DNA of 48,571 nt from Actinomycetes bacterium (GCA_021777355.1 JAJYDO010000010.1:1-48571); one strand, 5' to 3'; positions 32,999-43,091 are shown, numbered from the stretch's first letter. A program made the numbers and translations. The notes: generated from the sequence alone by a model not told the origin.

Positions 32999-34422
32999 TG
33001 TGCAGTGCCTCCGATTGTAACACCGGTGATGCGCAGCGTTGCCTGGCCGCACCCGACCGGAACTTGCTGGCCATCTTTGCCACAGGTTCCGGGAGACATC
33101 CCGAAGTCATTGGCCACTGCATCAATTTTGCTCAATACATCGGGACCGTTTCCAATTAAATTTGTGTCCCTTAGAGGAGATGTAATCTTGCCATTTTCGA
33201 TCAGGTAGGCCTCAATTGTGCCAAAGACAAAGTCACCTGTTACGGTATTAACTTGCCCCCCTCCTAATTTTGCTACATAAATTCCGTAGGGAGTGTCGCT
33301 GATAATTTCTTCGGGTGTGGCGGTTCCGGCCAGAAGGAAAGTATTTGTCATCCTCACCATTGGGAGGCACTGGTAGCTTTGACGTCTTCCATTTCCTTGC
33401 CAAGAGGTTTTTCCGGCTTGCTTGGCTCTTTTGTGATCATACATATAGTCCACCAGTACTCCGTTGTCGATAAGAACCGTTCTTCCTGCAGGGTTTCCCT
33501 CATCATCAAAAGCATAAGTTCCCCACTCGGTTCCTACAGTGCCATCATCAACCAAGGTGACAAGCGAGCTTGCCACCTTCTGTCCAATTTTGTTTGTATA
33601 CACAGAAGCCTCTTTGTTGATGTGGTCAGCTTCAAGGCCGTGGCCACATGCTTCATGGAACAAAATGCCTCCGGATCCGCCTGCCAGCACAACAGGAACT
33701 TCACCGGAAGGCGCAGGGATAGCGTTGAGCTTAACGAGCGCCCTTGTAGCAGCGCTTTTTGCGATTTCTCCCACTTCATATTTGTCGAAGAGTTCAAAAC
33801 CCACAGTCTCGGCTACCGACTCGTAACCTGTTTGGAGTCCGGTGTCTCCTATTGCTACACATGAAACCGAGAACCTTGTTCTGGTTTGAGTGTCTGTGAC
33901 ATAGAGACCTTCACTGTTTGCAATGACAATTGATCTATAGCTGTCACCATAGGATGCCGAAACTTGGCGAATGGCATCTTTTCTCTCATTATTGCTCTCT
34001 GAATCTAAATAGCACTCCCGAGATGCACTGTCAGCAACATTTAATAACGCAACTTTGGCTGCTTTTTCAACTTCCCCGGGGTGTTTTGCGCTTTGATGCG
34101 ACTGTCTATTGACGGCATTGGTCAATACGGGAACTTCTACAATCCTTGATTTTCCCGAAGACTTTGCCACGGCTGATGCGCCTTGAGCCGCGCGAAGGAG
34201 ACTTTCTTCGCTTAAATCGGCGCAGTGAGCATACCCACTGGTAGATCCGCTGATTACCCTGATCCCGGCTCCCCGGCTTGAACCGGTAGAAAGTTCTTCC
34301 ACTCGGCCGTCGTCTAAAGATATGCCCGTGATGGTTCTATCTTCGGCGAATATCTCGGCAAAGTCACCCCCATTGCGCAAAGCGTATGAAAGTACTTTTT
34401 GTGCAATATCTGGCTCAATCAT
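32995..34422 (-). CDS. tldD: TldD family metalloprotease
   Basis: This is the catalytic subunit of the TldD/TldE protease. The zinc motif HExxxH is HEACGH at 256-261, preceded by VVLAGGSGGILF. A third ligand is expected in the GTCGKDGQ region near the C-terminus. The N-terminal half contains DGRVEELSTGSSRGAGIRV, as in the family. It has 475 residues, normal size. It lies opposite in direction to the thioesterase gene, with starts about 50 bases apart. No peptide-natural-product precursor gene is visible nearby, so a housekeeping role is more likely than bacteriocin maturation. Confidence 0.93.
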   Translation of the reverse strand: MIEPDIAQKVLSYALRNGGDFAEIFAEDRTITGISLDDGRVEELSTGSSRGAGIRVISGSTSGYAHCADLSEESLLRAAQGASAVAKSSGKSRIVEVPVLTNAVNRQSHQSAKHPGEVEKAAKVALLNVADSASRECYLDSESNNERKDAIRQVSASYGDSYRSIVIANSEGLYVTDTQTRTRFSVSCVAIGDTGLQTGYESVAETVGFELFDKYEVGEIAKSAATRALVKLNAIPAPSGEVPVVLAGGSGGILFHEACGHGLEADHINKEASVYTNKIGQKVASSLVTLVDDGTVGTEWGTYAFDDEGNPAGRTVLIDNGVLVDYMYDHKRAKQAGKTSWQGNGRRQSYQCLPMVRMTNTFLLAGTATPEEIISDTPYGIYVAKLGGGQVNTVTGDFVFGTIEAYLIENGKITSPLRDTNLIGNGPDVLSKIDAVANDFGMSPGTCGKDGQQVPVGCGQATLRITGVTIGGTAQ

Positions 34423-34471
34423 ATTAGACTCCTAATAGAAAATGTAATGTCTCTAGAACTATGGTACTAAC

Positions 34472-34855
34472 GTGGAGCTAACCCCTGGGCTAATAGGCCG
34501 AGTTTCGATAGTTGTCGATGACCTCGACACTGCCAAGGCTTTTAGAAGCTCAGATGTTCCTGTGCTTGCCACTCCCCGGGTGGTAGCACTTATGGAAGAG
34601 GCCACATGCAAAGCCATAGAGGGCAAACTTGGCGAAGGTATGACTTCGGTTGGAGTCAGAGTCCAGATAGACCACATTGCCCCGACAGTTCCTGGTCGAT
34701 CGATTGGGGCGGAGGCACTTTTGCAACAAGTCGAAGGAAGAAGATTGACATTCAGCGTAAAGACCACAGACTCCAATGGACTTTTAGCAGTAGGGGTGAT
34801 AACAAGAGTAGTTGTCGATAGAGCTCATTTTTTGGAAAAAGCCCAGCCTAAGTAG
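34472..34855 (+). CDS. Hotdog-fold thioesterase, FlK-like
   Basis: A 127-residue hotdog protein with a GTG start. The spacing of the three catalytic residues of fluoroacetyl-CoA thioesterase FlK (Thr, Glu eight residues later, His 26 further) is reproduced: Thr34 in VLATPRVVALMEEA, Glu42 and His68 in VQIDHIAP. Most relatives are general acyl-CoA thioesterases and not fluoroacetate enzymes, so the substrate is left open. It precedes dxs by 30 bases on the same strand and may share its transcript. Confidence 0.82.
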   Translation: MELTPGLIGRVSIVVDDLDTAKAFRSSDVPVLATPRVVALMEEATCKAIEGKLGEGMTSVGVRVQIDHIAPTVPGRSIGAEALLQQVEGRRLTFSVKTTDSNGLLAVGVITRVVVDRAHFLEKAQPK

Positions 34856-34885
34856 CATAATTGGGCTGTATATAGTTAATCTGTA

Positions 34886-36934
34886 ATGGCCGGCAAAATT
34901 GAATACAAAGAAGGACTATCAGAGACTAGGCTCTTTAGTGTAGCTATGACAATTCTTGAGACCATAAAGAGCCCAGCTGATATTAAGACGCTTGATTCAG
35001 ATGAACTTACTCAGTTAGCACAAGAAATTAGAGACTTTATAGTTCGGGCGGTCTCAAATACAGGGGGCCACTTAGGTTCAAATCTAGGAGTAGTGGAGCT
35101 GACAATTGCGCTCCATCGAGTATTTAACTCTCCTCACGACCCGATTCTTTGGGACACTGGGCACCAAGCATACGTGCACAAGCTTTTAACTGGTCGAGCT
35201 TCAGGATTTGGCCGGCTTCGCCAAGAAGGGGGTATGTCTGGATATCCAAATAGAGGCGAGTCGGAACATGATTGGGTAGAGAACAGTCATGCATCTACAA
35301 TTCTCAGCTACGCCCAAGGACTTTCCCTGGCATTTGATAATGCAGGTACCGGCCTTTCTTCCCTGGTGCTGCCAAAAGATCCAAGAAGAGTAATAGCCGT
35401 TATTGGAGATGGCGCGCTAACCGGCGGGATGTCCTATGAAGCGCTAAATAATCTTGGACACTCCGGTGCGCCGGTAATTATTGTTCTAAATGACAATGGC
35501 CGAAGCTATGCGCCAACTGTTTCAAAGCTTTCGCTATCCGTTAGCAACTTAAGAGTCAATTCTTCTTATGTTTTAGTGAGAGAAAGATTGCGCAAAGCCC
35601 TCCGGGATCTTCCTTTAATGGGAAATGTCGCATATTCGGGAGTACACTCTCTCACTTCTGCGTTGAGGGAACTAATTGAACCTCACGTGTTTTTTGAAGC
35701 TCTTGGGGTGAGATATATTGGACCACTCGACGGACATGATATTGCCCAAGTCGAACAGGCCTTGGAGCATGCACGATCATGGCACGGTCCAATAGTGGTT
35801 CACGTCCTAACCCACAAAGGGAAAGGGTATGCGCCAGCCGAGGAAGACGACCTTCAGAGGTTGCATGATGTCAAGGCAGTCGTTGGCCAAGGCGGTCCCG
35901 TGCCGAGTCCATTAAAAGGAATTGGGGATGCACCTGTAACTTATACCGATGCTTTTGCCGCCGCTCTTGTGGATGCAGCCGAGAAAAGACCCAACCTTGT
36001 TGCCATTACAGCGGCCATGCCGGGTCCAACAGGCCTGCTTCATTTTCAGGCCCGCTATCCGGATCGCTTTTTTGACGTAGGAATTGCCGAACAGCATGCA
36101 GTTACCATGGCGGCTGGAATGGCTATGGGTGGATTAAAGCCGGTAGTGGCTGTATATTCAACATTTTTCTCCAGAGCCTTTGACCAGGCCAATCTAGATG
36201 TTGGGCTTCACAAGCTACCCGTTGTTTTTGCCCTTGATCGTGCCGGGATCACCGGAGACGACGGAGCCAGCCACCACGGCGTTTTAGATTTAGTACTTGG
36301 ACTTTCAATTCCAGATGTAGCAATATTTGCTCCATCAAGCGCCCAAGAGATCCCAGTTATGTTTGAATCAGCACTTTCCTGGGATGGTCCTGCAATTGTT
36401 AGATATCCTAAAACGCCTGCCCCTTCTTCAGATGAAGTCGGTTCTTCGATGAACGCGAGGAAAGTAGTGGAAGGTGATGGTTCCGTTGCCATTCTCGCAG
36501 TTGGCAAGATGGTCCAAAATGCAAAAGAGGCAGTCGCAATATTAGAAAAAGAGGGATTTAAACCGACTCTGTGGGATGTGCGAGTCGTAAGGCCGCTTGA
36601 TCGCGAGATGCTGAAAGATGCAATAAATCACGACGTGATATTTACCATTGAAGACGGCTATCGAATCGGCGGCGCCGGAATGTATATTGCCGATTCAATT
36701 AGGGCCTTGTCAGAGACTGCCGAACAAGATGATGTAATTTCAAAGGAAGAAGCAGTAGAAAGTTCGGGACACAGCTACAGCGGAACTTCCAAGAACATTA
36801 CAGTTCTTGGAATCCCCACAATTTATATTCCTCAAGCTAAACCTGATGCAATTTTGGCTAGATTTGGCTTGGATGGATTCGGGATTGCCCAATCAGTTAA
36901 GACCTCTCTGCAAGTCCAATTCAAGAGCGAATAA
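34886..36934 (+). CDS. dxs: 1-deoxy-D-xylulose-5-phosphate synthase
   Basis: Dxs condenses pyruvate and glyceraldehyde-3-phosphate to start the MEP route to isoprenoids, using thiamine diphosphate. Visible motifs are GGHLGSNLGVVELT, WDTGHQAYVHKLLTGR, the ThDP signature GDGALTGGM (from 174), PLDGHD, VHVLTHKGKGYAPAE, the transketolase Glu in DVGIAEQHAVTMAAGMA, and GDDGASHHG. Its 682 residues include an unusual 20-residue N-terminus. Met21 at 34946 starts MTILETIKSPADI, where most Dxs begin, so it may be the true start. Neither site has a good Shine-Dalgarno. It ends 5 bases from the convergent MFS gene. Confidence 0.95.
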   Translation: MAGKIEYKEGLSETRLFSVAMTILETIKSPADIKTLDSDELTQLAQEIRDFIVRAVSNTGGHLGSNLGVVELTIALHRVFNSPHDPILWDTGHQAYVHKLLTGRASGFGRLRQEGGMSGYPNRGESEHDWVENSHASTILSYAQGLSLAFDNAGTGLSSLVLPKDPRRVIAVIGDGALTGGMSYEALNNLGHSGAPVIIVLNDNGRSYAPTVSKLSLSVSNLRVNSSYVLVRERLRKALRDLPLMGNVAYSGVHSLTSALRELIEPHVFFEALGVRYIGPLDGHDIAQVEQALEHARSWHGPIVVHVLTHKGKGYAPAEEDDLQRLHDVKAVVGQGGPVPSPLKGIGDAPVTYTDAFAAALVDAAEKRPNLVAITAAMPGPTGLLHFQARYPDRFFDVGIAEQHAVTMAAGMAMGGLKPVVAVYSTFFSRAFDQANLDVGLHKLPVVFALDRAGITGDDGASHHGVLDLVLGLSIPDVAIFAPSSAQEIPVMFESALSWDGPAIVRYPKTPAPSSDEVGSSMNARKVVEGDGSVAILAVGKMVQNAKEAVAILEKEGFKPTLWDVRVVRPLDREMLKDAINHDVIFTIEDGYRIGGAGMYIADSIRALSETAEQDDVISKEEAVESSGHSYSGTSKNITVLGIPTIYIPQAKPDAILARFGLDGFGIAQSVKTSLQVQFKSE

Positions 36935-36939
36935 CTATT

Positions 36940-38466
36940 TCAATCCGAGATTTCAATTTTCTTTGCGGCAATATCTTCTTTCTTTATTCTGATTACCACG
37001 AGCACAATAACCACTGCCGCCATTGCTATATAAGAAGCAACCTTGAAAGCAGCTACGTATCCGCTCGTGATTACCTCATAGGCAATCATTCTCGCTTTTA
37101 ACGGAAGCTGGCCTAGATTAGCCGGATTAAAACCAACCGAAGCAGGAATTCCCATTGAGGCGACTTTGGCCTTTGACGTAGCAATCGAGATCGTCACCAA
37201 AATTGAAAGGCCCAATGAACCGCCTATCTGTTGTGTCGTATTCAGCAATGCCGATGCCAGACCTGCTTCTTTAAGCTCCACTTTTGAAACTGCGGTAAGG
37301 GTAAGGGGAACAAATGTTAATCCCATTCCTGCTGCAACTGTCATCATTGGCCCGATTATGTCGAAATAGTTTGCATTTGCATTTATGAAGCTGATCCAAA
37401 CTAAACCAATGGATCCAACAATTGGGCCTAATGTCATAGGAATTCGCGGTCCGATCTTCCCTACCAACTGCGACGTGATTCCAGCAACAACCCCAATTGT
37501 AACGGTAACGGGCAAAAATGCGACACCTGCTTTAATCGGAGAGTATCCCATGATGTCTTGAATGAACTGGGTCAAAAAGAAAAACATTCCAAACATTGCG
37601 GCCCCGATGGTCAACATCATGGCATATGAACCGGATCTGTTTCTATTTGCAAAAATTCTAAGGGGCATCAGGGCATGCTCGCTTTTTGTCTCTATGAATA
37701 GAAACAGAGCAAGAAATGCAACTGACAAAATCAATGGGATTAAGGTGCCTTTGGATGTCCAACTGGTAGAGGCTGCATGTGAGAGACCGTAAACTAAAAG
37801 TGTCATTCCTCCTGAGACGCTTAGGGCGCCTGGAATATCCATTTTGCCCGATCTGGATTCCGATTCGCTAAGGACAAAAGGAGCAACGGCAAGCACCAGG
37901 GCACCAATTGGCACATTTACGAAAAGGACCCATCTCCATGATGCAATATCTGTCAAAATGCCGCCCATCAAAAGTCCGAAGGCACTTCCTGCTCCGGACA
38001 TTGCCGCATAGACACCCATTGCTTTGTTTCTGGACTTTCCTTCGGGAAAGTTACTTGTTATTAAGGCAAGAGCCGTTGGAGATGCAATGGCACCTCCGAT
38101 TCCTTGGAAAGCTCGAGCGATAATAAGCCAGGTCTGATCCTGGGCCAGACCCCCGGCAAACGAGGAAAGTATAAATAGAGAAATACCAACAATAAACATC
38201 CTCTTTCTGCCGAATAAGTCTCCACTCCTGCCTCCCAAAAGCAACAGACCGCCAAATGCTAGAGCATATGCATTGATTACCCAATCCAAATTTGAAGGAG
38301 AAAAGTTAAGATCCTTTTGTATTGCAGGGAGTGCAATGTTGACAATTGTGGCATCTAGGACAACCATTAGCTGCGCGGCTGAAATAACCATAAGAGCATA
38401 GCCGAGGTGTTTTTGGTTTCCACGAACTGGATGCGGGGGTGCGGCATTAATACTTATGTCAGTCAT
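36940..38466 (-). CDS. MFS transporter, DHA2 (EmrB/QacA-like) family, 14 helices
   Basis: A 508-residue integral membrane protein with about 14 hydrophobic segments. Motif D1 LDATIVNIALPAIQ in helix 1 and motif A GGRSGDLFGRKRMF between helices 2 and 3 are diagnostic of DHA2 drug:H+ antiporters. GAGSAFGLLMGG carries antiporter motif C-like sequence. It is likely to export drugs or lipophilic metabolites; the substrate is not predictable. No regulator gene is adjacent. The 583 bases upstream are non-coding. Confidence 0.9.
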   Translation of the reverse strand: MTDISINAAPPHPVRGNQKHLGYALMVISAAQLMVVLDATIVNIALPAIQKDLNFSPSNLDWVINAYALAFGGLLLLGGRSGDLFGRKRMFIVGISLFILSSFAGGLAQDQTWLIIARAFQGIGGAIASPTALALITSNFPEGKSRNKAMGVYAAMSGAGSAFGLLMGGILTDIASWRWVLFVNVPIGALVLAVAPFVLSESESRSGKMDIPGALSVSGGMTLLVYGLSHAASTSWTSKGTLIPLILSVAFLALFLFIETKSEHALMPLRIFANRNRSGSYAMMLTIGAAMFGMFFFLTQFIQDIMGYSPIKAGVAFLPVTVTIGVVAGITSQLVGKIGPRIPMTLGPIVGSIGLVWISFINANANYFDIIGPMMTVAAGMGLTFVPLTLTAVSKVELKEAGLASALLNTTQQIGGSLGLSILVTISIATSKAKVASMGIPASVGFNPANLGQLPLKARMIAYEVITSGYVAAFKVASYIAMAAVVIVLVVIRIKKEDIAAKKIEISD

Positions 38467-38966
38467 TCCTTAAAAAGATTACCTGAATTCACCAAGGTAC
38501 TCCAAATATAAAATCAAGCTGAATTATAGCTATGGCGCATCTAATTTTGGAAAAAGTGTTAAGTAATTACTTGTGCGATCTAGAAAGAGATAATGACGCT
38601 TCTAAAAGTCCTTTTTCAAAACCAATTCTCTTTAACGGGCGCCACTAGAGAAAGCGAAGTTGAGAGAAGGGCAATAAAGAGTTGACTCGGAAGTCTTATT
38701 TGAAACTATCCGCAGCCAATTGGAGCGAAGATGCTTATCTAGCCATGTGGATCTATTTGTCACAGCTATGACTTCTTGATGAAGGGAGACTATTTAAATC
38801 AAGTCATAACTTGGTTTAACCGCTTGGTAGTTTGCAGCCTTTTGGGCGAGGCAATTGTCCTGATGATGATCGCTTTTTTTAAACAAGCTTGAATCGCATT
38901 AATAAATGAGTTGCAACCTATCAAATTCTCTGAAGCCAAAACTTCTTTAATGATTTGGTTTATATA
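38467..38966. other. Non-coding stretch upstream of the MFS gene
   Basis: No open frame with protein-like composition is present on either strand. The leftward MFS promoter must lie near 38470-38560. Beyond that I see no repeat, RNA or gene remnant that I can support. Confidence 0.4.
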
Positions 38967-38984
38967 TGGAGACTTGTCTCTCCA
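38967..38984. other. Short hairpin next to the acyl-CoA dehydrogenase terminator
   Basis: TGGAGA (38967-38972) and TCTCCA (38979-38984) form a 6-bp stem. It lies just beyond the strong terminator on the minus strand and may be incidental. Confidence 0.3.
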
Positions 38985-38990
38985 GAAAAT

Positions 38991-39032
38991 AAAAGATGCC
39001 CACGCAAGTACTTGACTGCATGGGCATCTTTT
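38991..39032 (-). terminator. Intrinsic terminator of the acyl-CoA dehydrogenase gene
   Basis: AAAAGATGCCCA (38991-39002) and TGGGCATCTTTT (39021-39032) are perfect 12-base inverted repeats. Read on the minus strand, the stem is followed by a T-rich tail (TTTTATTTT), a standard rho-independent terminator, about 18 bases after the stop codon. It is nearly symmetrical and could also work in the other direction. Confidence 0.85.
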
Positions 39033-39049
39033 GTTAAATCAGAGCTAAA

Positions 39050-40264
39050 TCAAACTATGTGAAGTCCTGATATTGCTCTTGCAATAATTAGACGCTGTAT
39101 CTCGGAGGTTCCTTCAAATATGGTGTAGATCTTTGAATCTCTGTGCCATCTTTCAACAGGATGCTCACGAATGTATCCGTATCCTCCCATGATCTGGATA
39201 GCTTCTTCAGTCACCCAAACAGCAGTCTCGCCTGCGTAAAGTTTCGACATCGAACCTTCGCCTGCAGTGAACTCTTTGCCGTTAGCTCCCATCCATCCTG
39301 CACGCCAGACCAGCAGTCTTGATGCATCTACCCGAGTTTTCATATCTGCGAGTTTGAAGGCAATTCCTTGGTTTTCAATAATCTTGCGGCCAAAAGCTGA
39401 CCTTTCCTTGGCATAGTCGAGAGCGTATTCGTAAGCTGCACGTGCAATCCCGACCGCTTGGGCTCCAACTGATGGCCTTGAAGCTTCAAAGGTTCTCATC
39501 GCAGCTTGGGAAGTGGACTTCTTTCCTTCACGAGCACGGGCAATCTTTTCATCGAGTTTTTCTTTCCCGCCTAGGAGGCATCTGCCTGGGACCCTGACAT
39601 CATCAAGAACCACTTCGGCGGTGTGCGAAGCGCGAATTCCCATTTTCTTGAACTTTTGACCTTGTGAAAGGCCTTTGGTGCCCGGAGGTACAACAAAACT
39701 GGCTTGGCCGCGGCTTTTCAATTCAGGCTCGACCGATGCTACAACCACATGGATGTCGGCGATTCCACCATTTGTAATCCAAGTCTTGGTTCCATTTAGG
39801 ACCCACTCGTCAGTTGCCTCGTCATAAACTGCTCTGGTTCTCAAACTGGAGACATCGCTTCCTGCATCTGGCTCAGAGACTGCAAATGCGGCAAGTTGGA
39901 TTTTGTCGGGAGTTCCAAAACACTGCGGTCCCCACTCAAGCATTTGCTCGGGTGTTCCATTGGCGGCAATTCCTGCGAGTCCCAATGTCGTGCCAAGAAG
40001 AGAGAGAGTAATTCCGGCATCTCCCCATGCCAGTTCCTCGTTAACTATCGGCATCAGGATGCCGGCTGGATCAAAAAATGCTTGGGCCACAAAGTCAAAA
40101 GAGTAAATTCCCACTTTTGCCGCCTCTTCGATGACAGGCCATGGAGTCTCCTCCCTTTCATCCCACTCACTGGCTGCCGGGCGGATAACATTTTCGGAAA
40201 AATCGTGTACCCACTTTTGCAGCTGCTGCTGATCTTCATTTAGCTCCATCGAGAACTCTGCCAT
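39050..40264 (-). CDS. Acyl-CoA dehydrogenase
   Basis: This FAD enzyme introduces the alpha-beta double bond of acyl-CoA in fatty-acid or branched-chain acid oxidation. It has 404 residues. Motifs: AAFAVSEPDAGSDVSSL (FAD/substrate loop), LNGTKTWITNGGIADIHVV, KKMGIRASHTAEVVLDDVRVP, AKERSAFGRKI, IQIMGGYGYIREHPVERWHRDSK and IYTIFEGTSEIQ with the catalytic base Glu384. Substrate chain length is not predictable. It is monocistronic by its own strong terminator. A palindrome in its promoter region (40321-40334) suggests repressor control. Confidence 0.94.
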   Translation of the reverse strand: MAEFSMELNEDQQQLQKWVHDFSENVIRPAASEWDEREETPWPVIEEAAKVGIYSFDFVAQAFFDPAGILMPIVNEELAWGDAGITLSLLGTTLGLAGIAANGTPEQMLEWGPQCFGTPDKIQLAAFAVSEPDAGSDVSSLRTRAVYDEATDEWVLNGTKTWITNGGIADIHVVVASVEPELKSRGQASFVVPPGTKGLSQGQKFKKMGIRASHTAEVVLDDVRVPGRCLLGGKEKLDEKIARAREGKKSTSQAAMRTFEASRPSVGAQAVGIARAAYEYALDYAKERSAFGRKIIENQGIAFKLADMKTRVDASRLLVWRAGWMGANGKEFTAGEGSMSKLYAGETAVWVTEEAIQIMGGYGYIREHPVERWHRDSKIYTIFEGTSEIQRLIIARAISGLHIV

Positions 40265-40320
40265 TTTGGCACCTCACAAAACTCAGGGCCGTCAAAACTG
40301 AGGCCGGAAATATTCATTAC

Positions 40321-40334
40321 TTACCGATTGGTAA
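40321..40334. promoter_or_regulatory. Palindromic operator candidate upstream of the acyl-CoA dehydrogenase
   Basis: TTACC-GATT-GGTAA is a perfect 14-base inverted repeat 57 bases before the start codon. On the minus strand it is followed at once by AGTAATGAAT, close to the AATAATGAAT that follows the lipase operator at 46653-46672. The form resembles TetR-family operators. The regulator is not identified. Confidence 0.5.
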
Positions 40335-40505
40335 TTTAGCTCCATCGTATCCTCTTTTGGGAGTTTCTTTCAACTTTCGAGCTATATTTATTTAAACTAA
40401 CCCTTAACCATGGGATTTATAGGCACTAGGCTGGTTAAATTCGTGAAAAATCCTCCACACGCTCTCGGATTCGGGCATTTTGTCCGCTAAAGTCGGATTA
40501 TTCAG

Positions 40506-43049
40506 ATGGGTGGATTGAGATCTTGGATGGGAAAAGCCACTAAGTTGCCTAATCTAGGCGACAATTTGAAATTAATTCCGCTGGCAGTTGCGGTATTTCT
40601 CTCGTTTTTCCTCTCGGAGGTTGCTCTTTCGACGAACCACAGCGTCTCAGGGCAATACGCCGAGGTTTCCAATCTCAGTTCAAGTGGGGTTGAACTTGTT
40701 GCCCACGTCACTGTGCCCCAAGGGACGTCATCGCTGTCATACCCGCACAGCATTCCGGCATCCTTGCCCGCTTCGATAGGAGAAATTCCTGGTGTAAGGG
40801 GAAGTTTTGGCCAGACCATTGGATATGCCCAGTTTTTGGATCCATCGGGAAAATCAATCGGGTTAATCGGCTCTTCCGACATTGGATTGTCCTACGCAAT
40901 TGGCCCGGACAGAGTGCCGCTATCTCCTCTTGGCAGTGTTAAGGAGATTCTGGGGAGGCTGCCCATTGGCCCAGATGAAGTTGCACTTGATTATAAGACT
41001 TTTTCGAAATACGGCTTTTCCGTCGGGGAGAAAGTGTCAATTGGCTTAGTCAACGGGGTGATTAAGGCCACTTTGGTTGGATCTGCCAAAATCGGGGGAC
41101 TCGGTTATATTCCCGGCGGCACAGTTGCGCTTTTTTCTCAACTGGGAGCAGCCAGGGCCTACAGTTCGTATCTAAGTGAAATTGACATTAGCCTTTATAA
41201 TCCCTCGCCTCAAATGTTAGTAAGTCTTTCTGATCGACTTGGGCCTCAATACGTGCTTGAGCCGACAAATGACGTGATGAGCCAAGATGCCTCGACACTG
41301 TCAGCGCCATTTAGGCCTATAGATGATGTTCTATTAGGAGTTGGGATTCTTTCACTGCTTCTGTGTGCCTATTCAATAAAAGTCATACTAAGTTTTTATA
41401 TTGAGATCAAGAGTTGGGAGTTGGCTACTTTAAGACTGCTTGGCGCACAACTGAGAGATCTTGTTTATATTGTTGGGACACCCGTATTTGTTTCGTGGTC
41501 ATTAGGTGCGGCAGTCGGCATGGCCGGAGGAATCATTGGCACTTCAGCCATTGCGTCCATCGTCGACAGTTTTGGCATTTCGTTTCCAACGGCACAACTT
41601 TCCTTTTCTTTAAGTGCAAATGTTTTATATCCCTTGGCACTCGCACTATGCTCACTTTTCGTTGGGGGACTTATCCCTGCAAGAAGACTTTCCAAACTTT
41701 ATCCATTAGAGGCATTCAATGGGAATTTAGATGGTTTTCGTCAAGAAAGCCGATTACTTCCCCTTGTTGGAACTTTTTTAGTTGAGTTAGGAGTTTTGTT
41801 AATCGTTTTTGGCACTGAAGCCTCATCATTGCTTGGAACTGTGGTTTTTGAAGCGGCAGGTATTGCCTTGATTTTAATGGGGCTTAAGTACACTTTGGAA
41901 TTTGTTATTTCAATACTTTTACGGAGATTTCATACGAGAATAGGCGAGCTTTACTTAATAGTTGGCAATTTGAAATCGGATTTGAAGCGAGTTTCCAACC
42001 TTTTGTTTCTGACATTCATAATCTCTGCATTAATGACGGCAATAACTTGTCTGTCAGCCAGCGTTGGCGCTTCAATTGCCAGTTCATTCAACGGAGATGT
42101 CAAAGCACAGTTTTTTGTGGCGTCTTCAAATTTGAATGTTTTCAATCCTGCTTCATCCACTTACTTGCAAGCCACACCGGGAGTAAAGCAGGTAGCGATT
42201 GTTCGTTTGGACAGAATGACAGTTGGATCCTCAGCTGTTCTAAGTTACGTAGTCGACCCGACTACTTATTTCAAAGCCGTAGAAGTGCATGTGGTCTCCG
42301 GGTCAATGGCAAATTTGGACCAAGGGGGATTGGCAGTTTCTCAAAGCGTGGCGTCAGGGGAAGGCTGGCACTTGGGTTCGGTGGCAACTGTTGATTCATC
42401 GGTGGTTGGGATGGTGCAACTGAAGGTGGTGGCAATTTATCGGGACTCGCTTTTAACAGGAGGCGCGATTTATGACGGTGAGGCAGTTGACGCGGGATAT
42501 GGAGAGCCACAAGCTGCCTTTTTCCTGGTGAGTTATTCCGGGTCTCTCGACACCGGGATGAAAGTCCTTGAGGCGAGTCTTCGGAATTTTCCTTCGCTTA
42601 AAGTTTTTACACTTGATAGTTTTTCTGCCCTTATGACCTCAGTAATTGCAAATGTGAGGGACTATGCACTGGAGTTAGTGGTTATTTCCTTTATTTTGGC
42701 ACTCGTTACAGTCTTTTTTGCCTCTAAAATTGCCTTGGTTAAGAGGAGGCGTGAATTTGGGCTTATCTATGCTTTTGGCTTTGATAGAAGTAAGATCTTA
42801 AGATTGGTCTTAGGTGAGTCGATGTTTATAGCTCTAGTTGGAGCCCTAACCGGTGGAATTTGCGGTCTGGCAATAGGAATTGCGATTGCCAGGAACTTAG
42901 GCTACCTTGGATTAGGTTCAGTTTCGATACCTGTTTATTTTCCGATTCCTATTATTTTCATAGTATTGGTAGCACTTGGACCAATTGGGCTTTCATTATC
43001 CGGGCTTAGAACTTCGTCGCTCCAAAGTTACCTGCGCGGTGATCAGTGA
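40506..43049 (+). CDS. Large FtsX/MacB-type ABC transporter permease
   Basis: The 847-residue membrane protein has an N-terminal helix (about 24-42), a large extracytoplasmic domain, three helices (about 275-400), a second set of helices around 415-470 and 495-515, another external domain, and three C-terminal helices (about 720-840). The FtsX pattern is seen twice, in WELATLRLLGAQLRDLVYIVGTPV and RREFGLIYAFGFDRSKILRLVLGE. Such permeases export lipids or peptides or transmit mechanical signals and need an ATPase. None is encoded nearby. It is followed 42 bases later by a histidine kinase gene. Confidence 0.8.
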   Translation: MGGLRSWMGKATKLPNLGDNLKLIPLAVAVFLSFFLSEVALSTNHSVSGQYAEVSNLSSSGVELVAHVTVPQGTSSLSYPHSIPASLPASIGEIPGVRGSFGQTIGYAQFLDPSGKSIGLIGSSDIGLSYAIGPDRVPLSPLGSVKEILGRLPIGPDEVALDYKTFSKYGFSVGEKVSIGLVNGVIKATLVGSAKIGGLGYIPGGTVALFSQLGAARAYSSYLSEIDISLYNPSPQMLVSLSDRLGPQYVLEPTNDVMSQDASTLSAPFRPIDDVLLGVGILSLLLCAYSIKVILSFYIEIKSWELATLRLLGAQLRDLVYIVGTPVFVSWSLGAAVGMAGGIIGTSAIASIVDSFGISFPTAQLSFSLSANVLYPLALALCSLFVGGLIPARRLSKLYPLEAFNGNLDGFRQESRLLPLVGTFLVELGVLLIVFGTEASSLLGTVVFEAAGIALILMGLKYTLEFVISILLRRFHTRIGELYLIVGNLKSDLKRVSNLLFLTFIISALMTAITCLSASVGASIASSFNGDVKAQFFVASSNLNVFNPASSTYLQATPGVKQVAIVRLDRMTVGSSAVLSYVVDPTTYFKAVEVHVVSGSMANLDQGGLAVSQSVASGEGWHLGSVATVDSSVVGMVQLKVVAIYRDSLLTGGAIYDGEAVDAGYGEPQAAFFLVSYSGSLDTGMKVLEASLRNFPSLKVFTLDSFSALMTSVIANVRDYALELVVISFILALVTVFFASKIALVKRRREFGLIYAFGFDRSKILRLVLGESMFIALVGALTGGICGLAIGIAIARNLGYLGLGSVSIPVYFPIPIIFIVLVALGPIGLSLSGLRTSSLQSYLRGDQ

Positions 43050-43091
43050 AATCCAATTATCGATTCGGAGTGAATTTGAATGGTGCGCTAA

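Noticed and set aside
32999-33052. 18-residue extension of the TldE frame into tldD
   Set aside because: The GTGA overlap start at 32998 is typical coupling, and the extension is antisense-like Cys/His/Arg-rich sequence out of frame in tldD.
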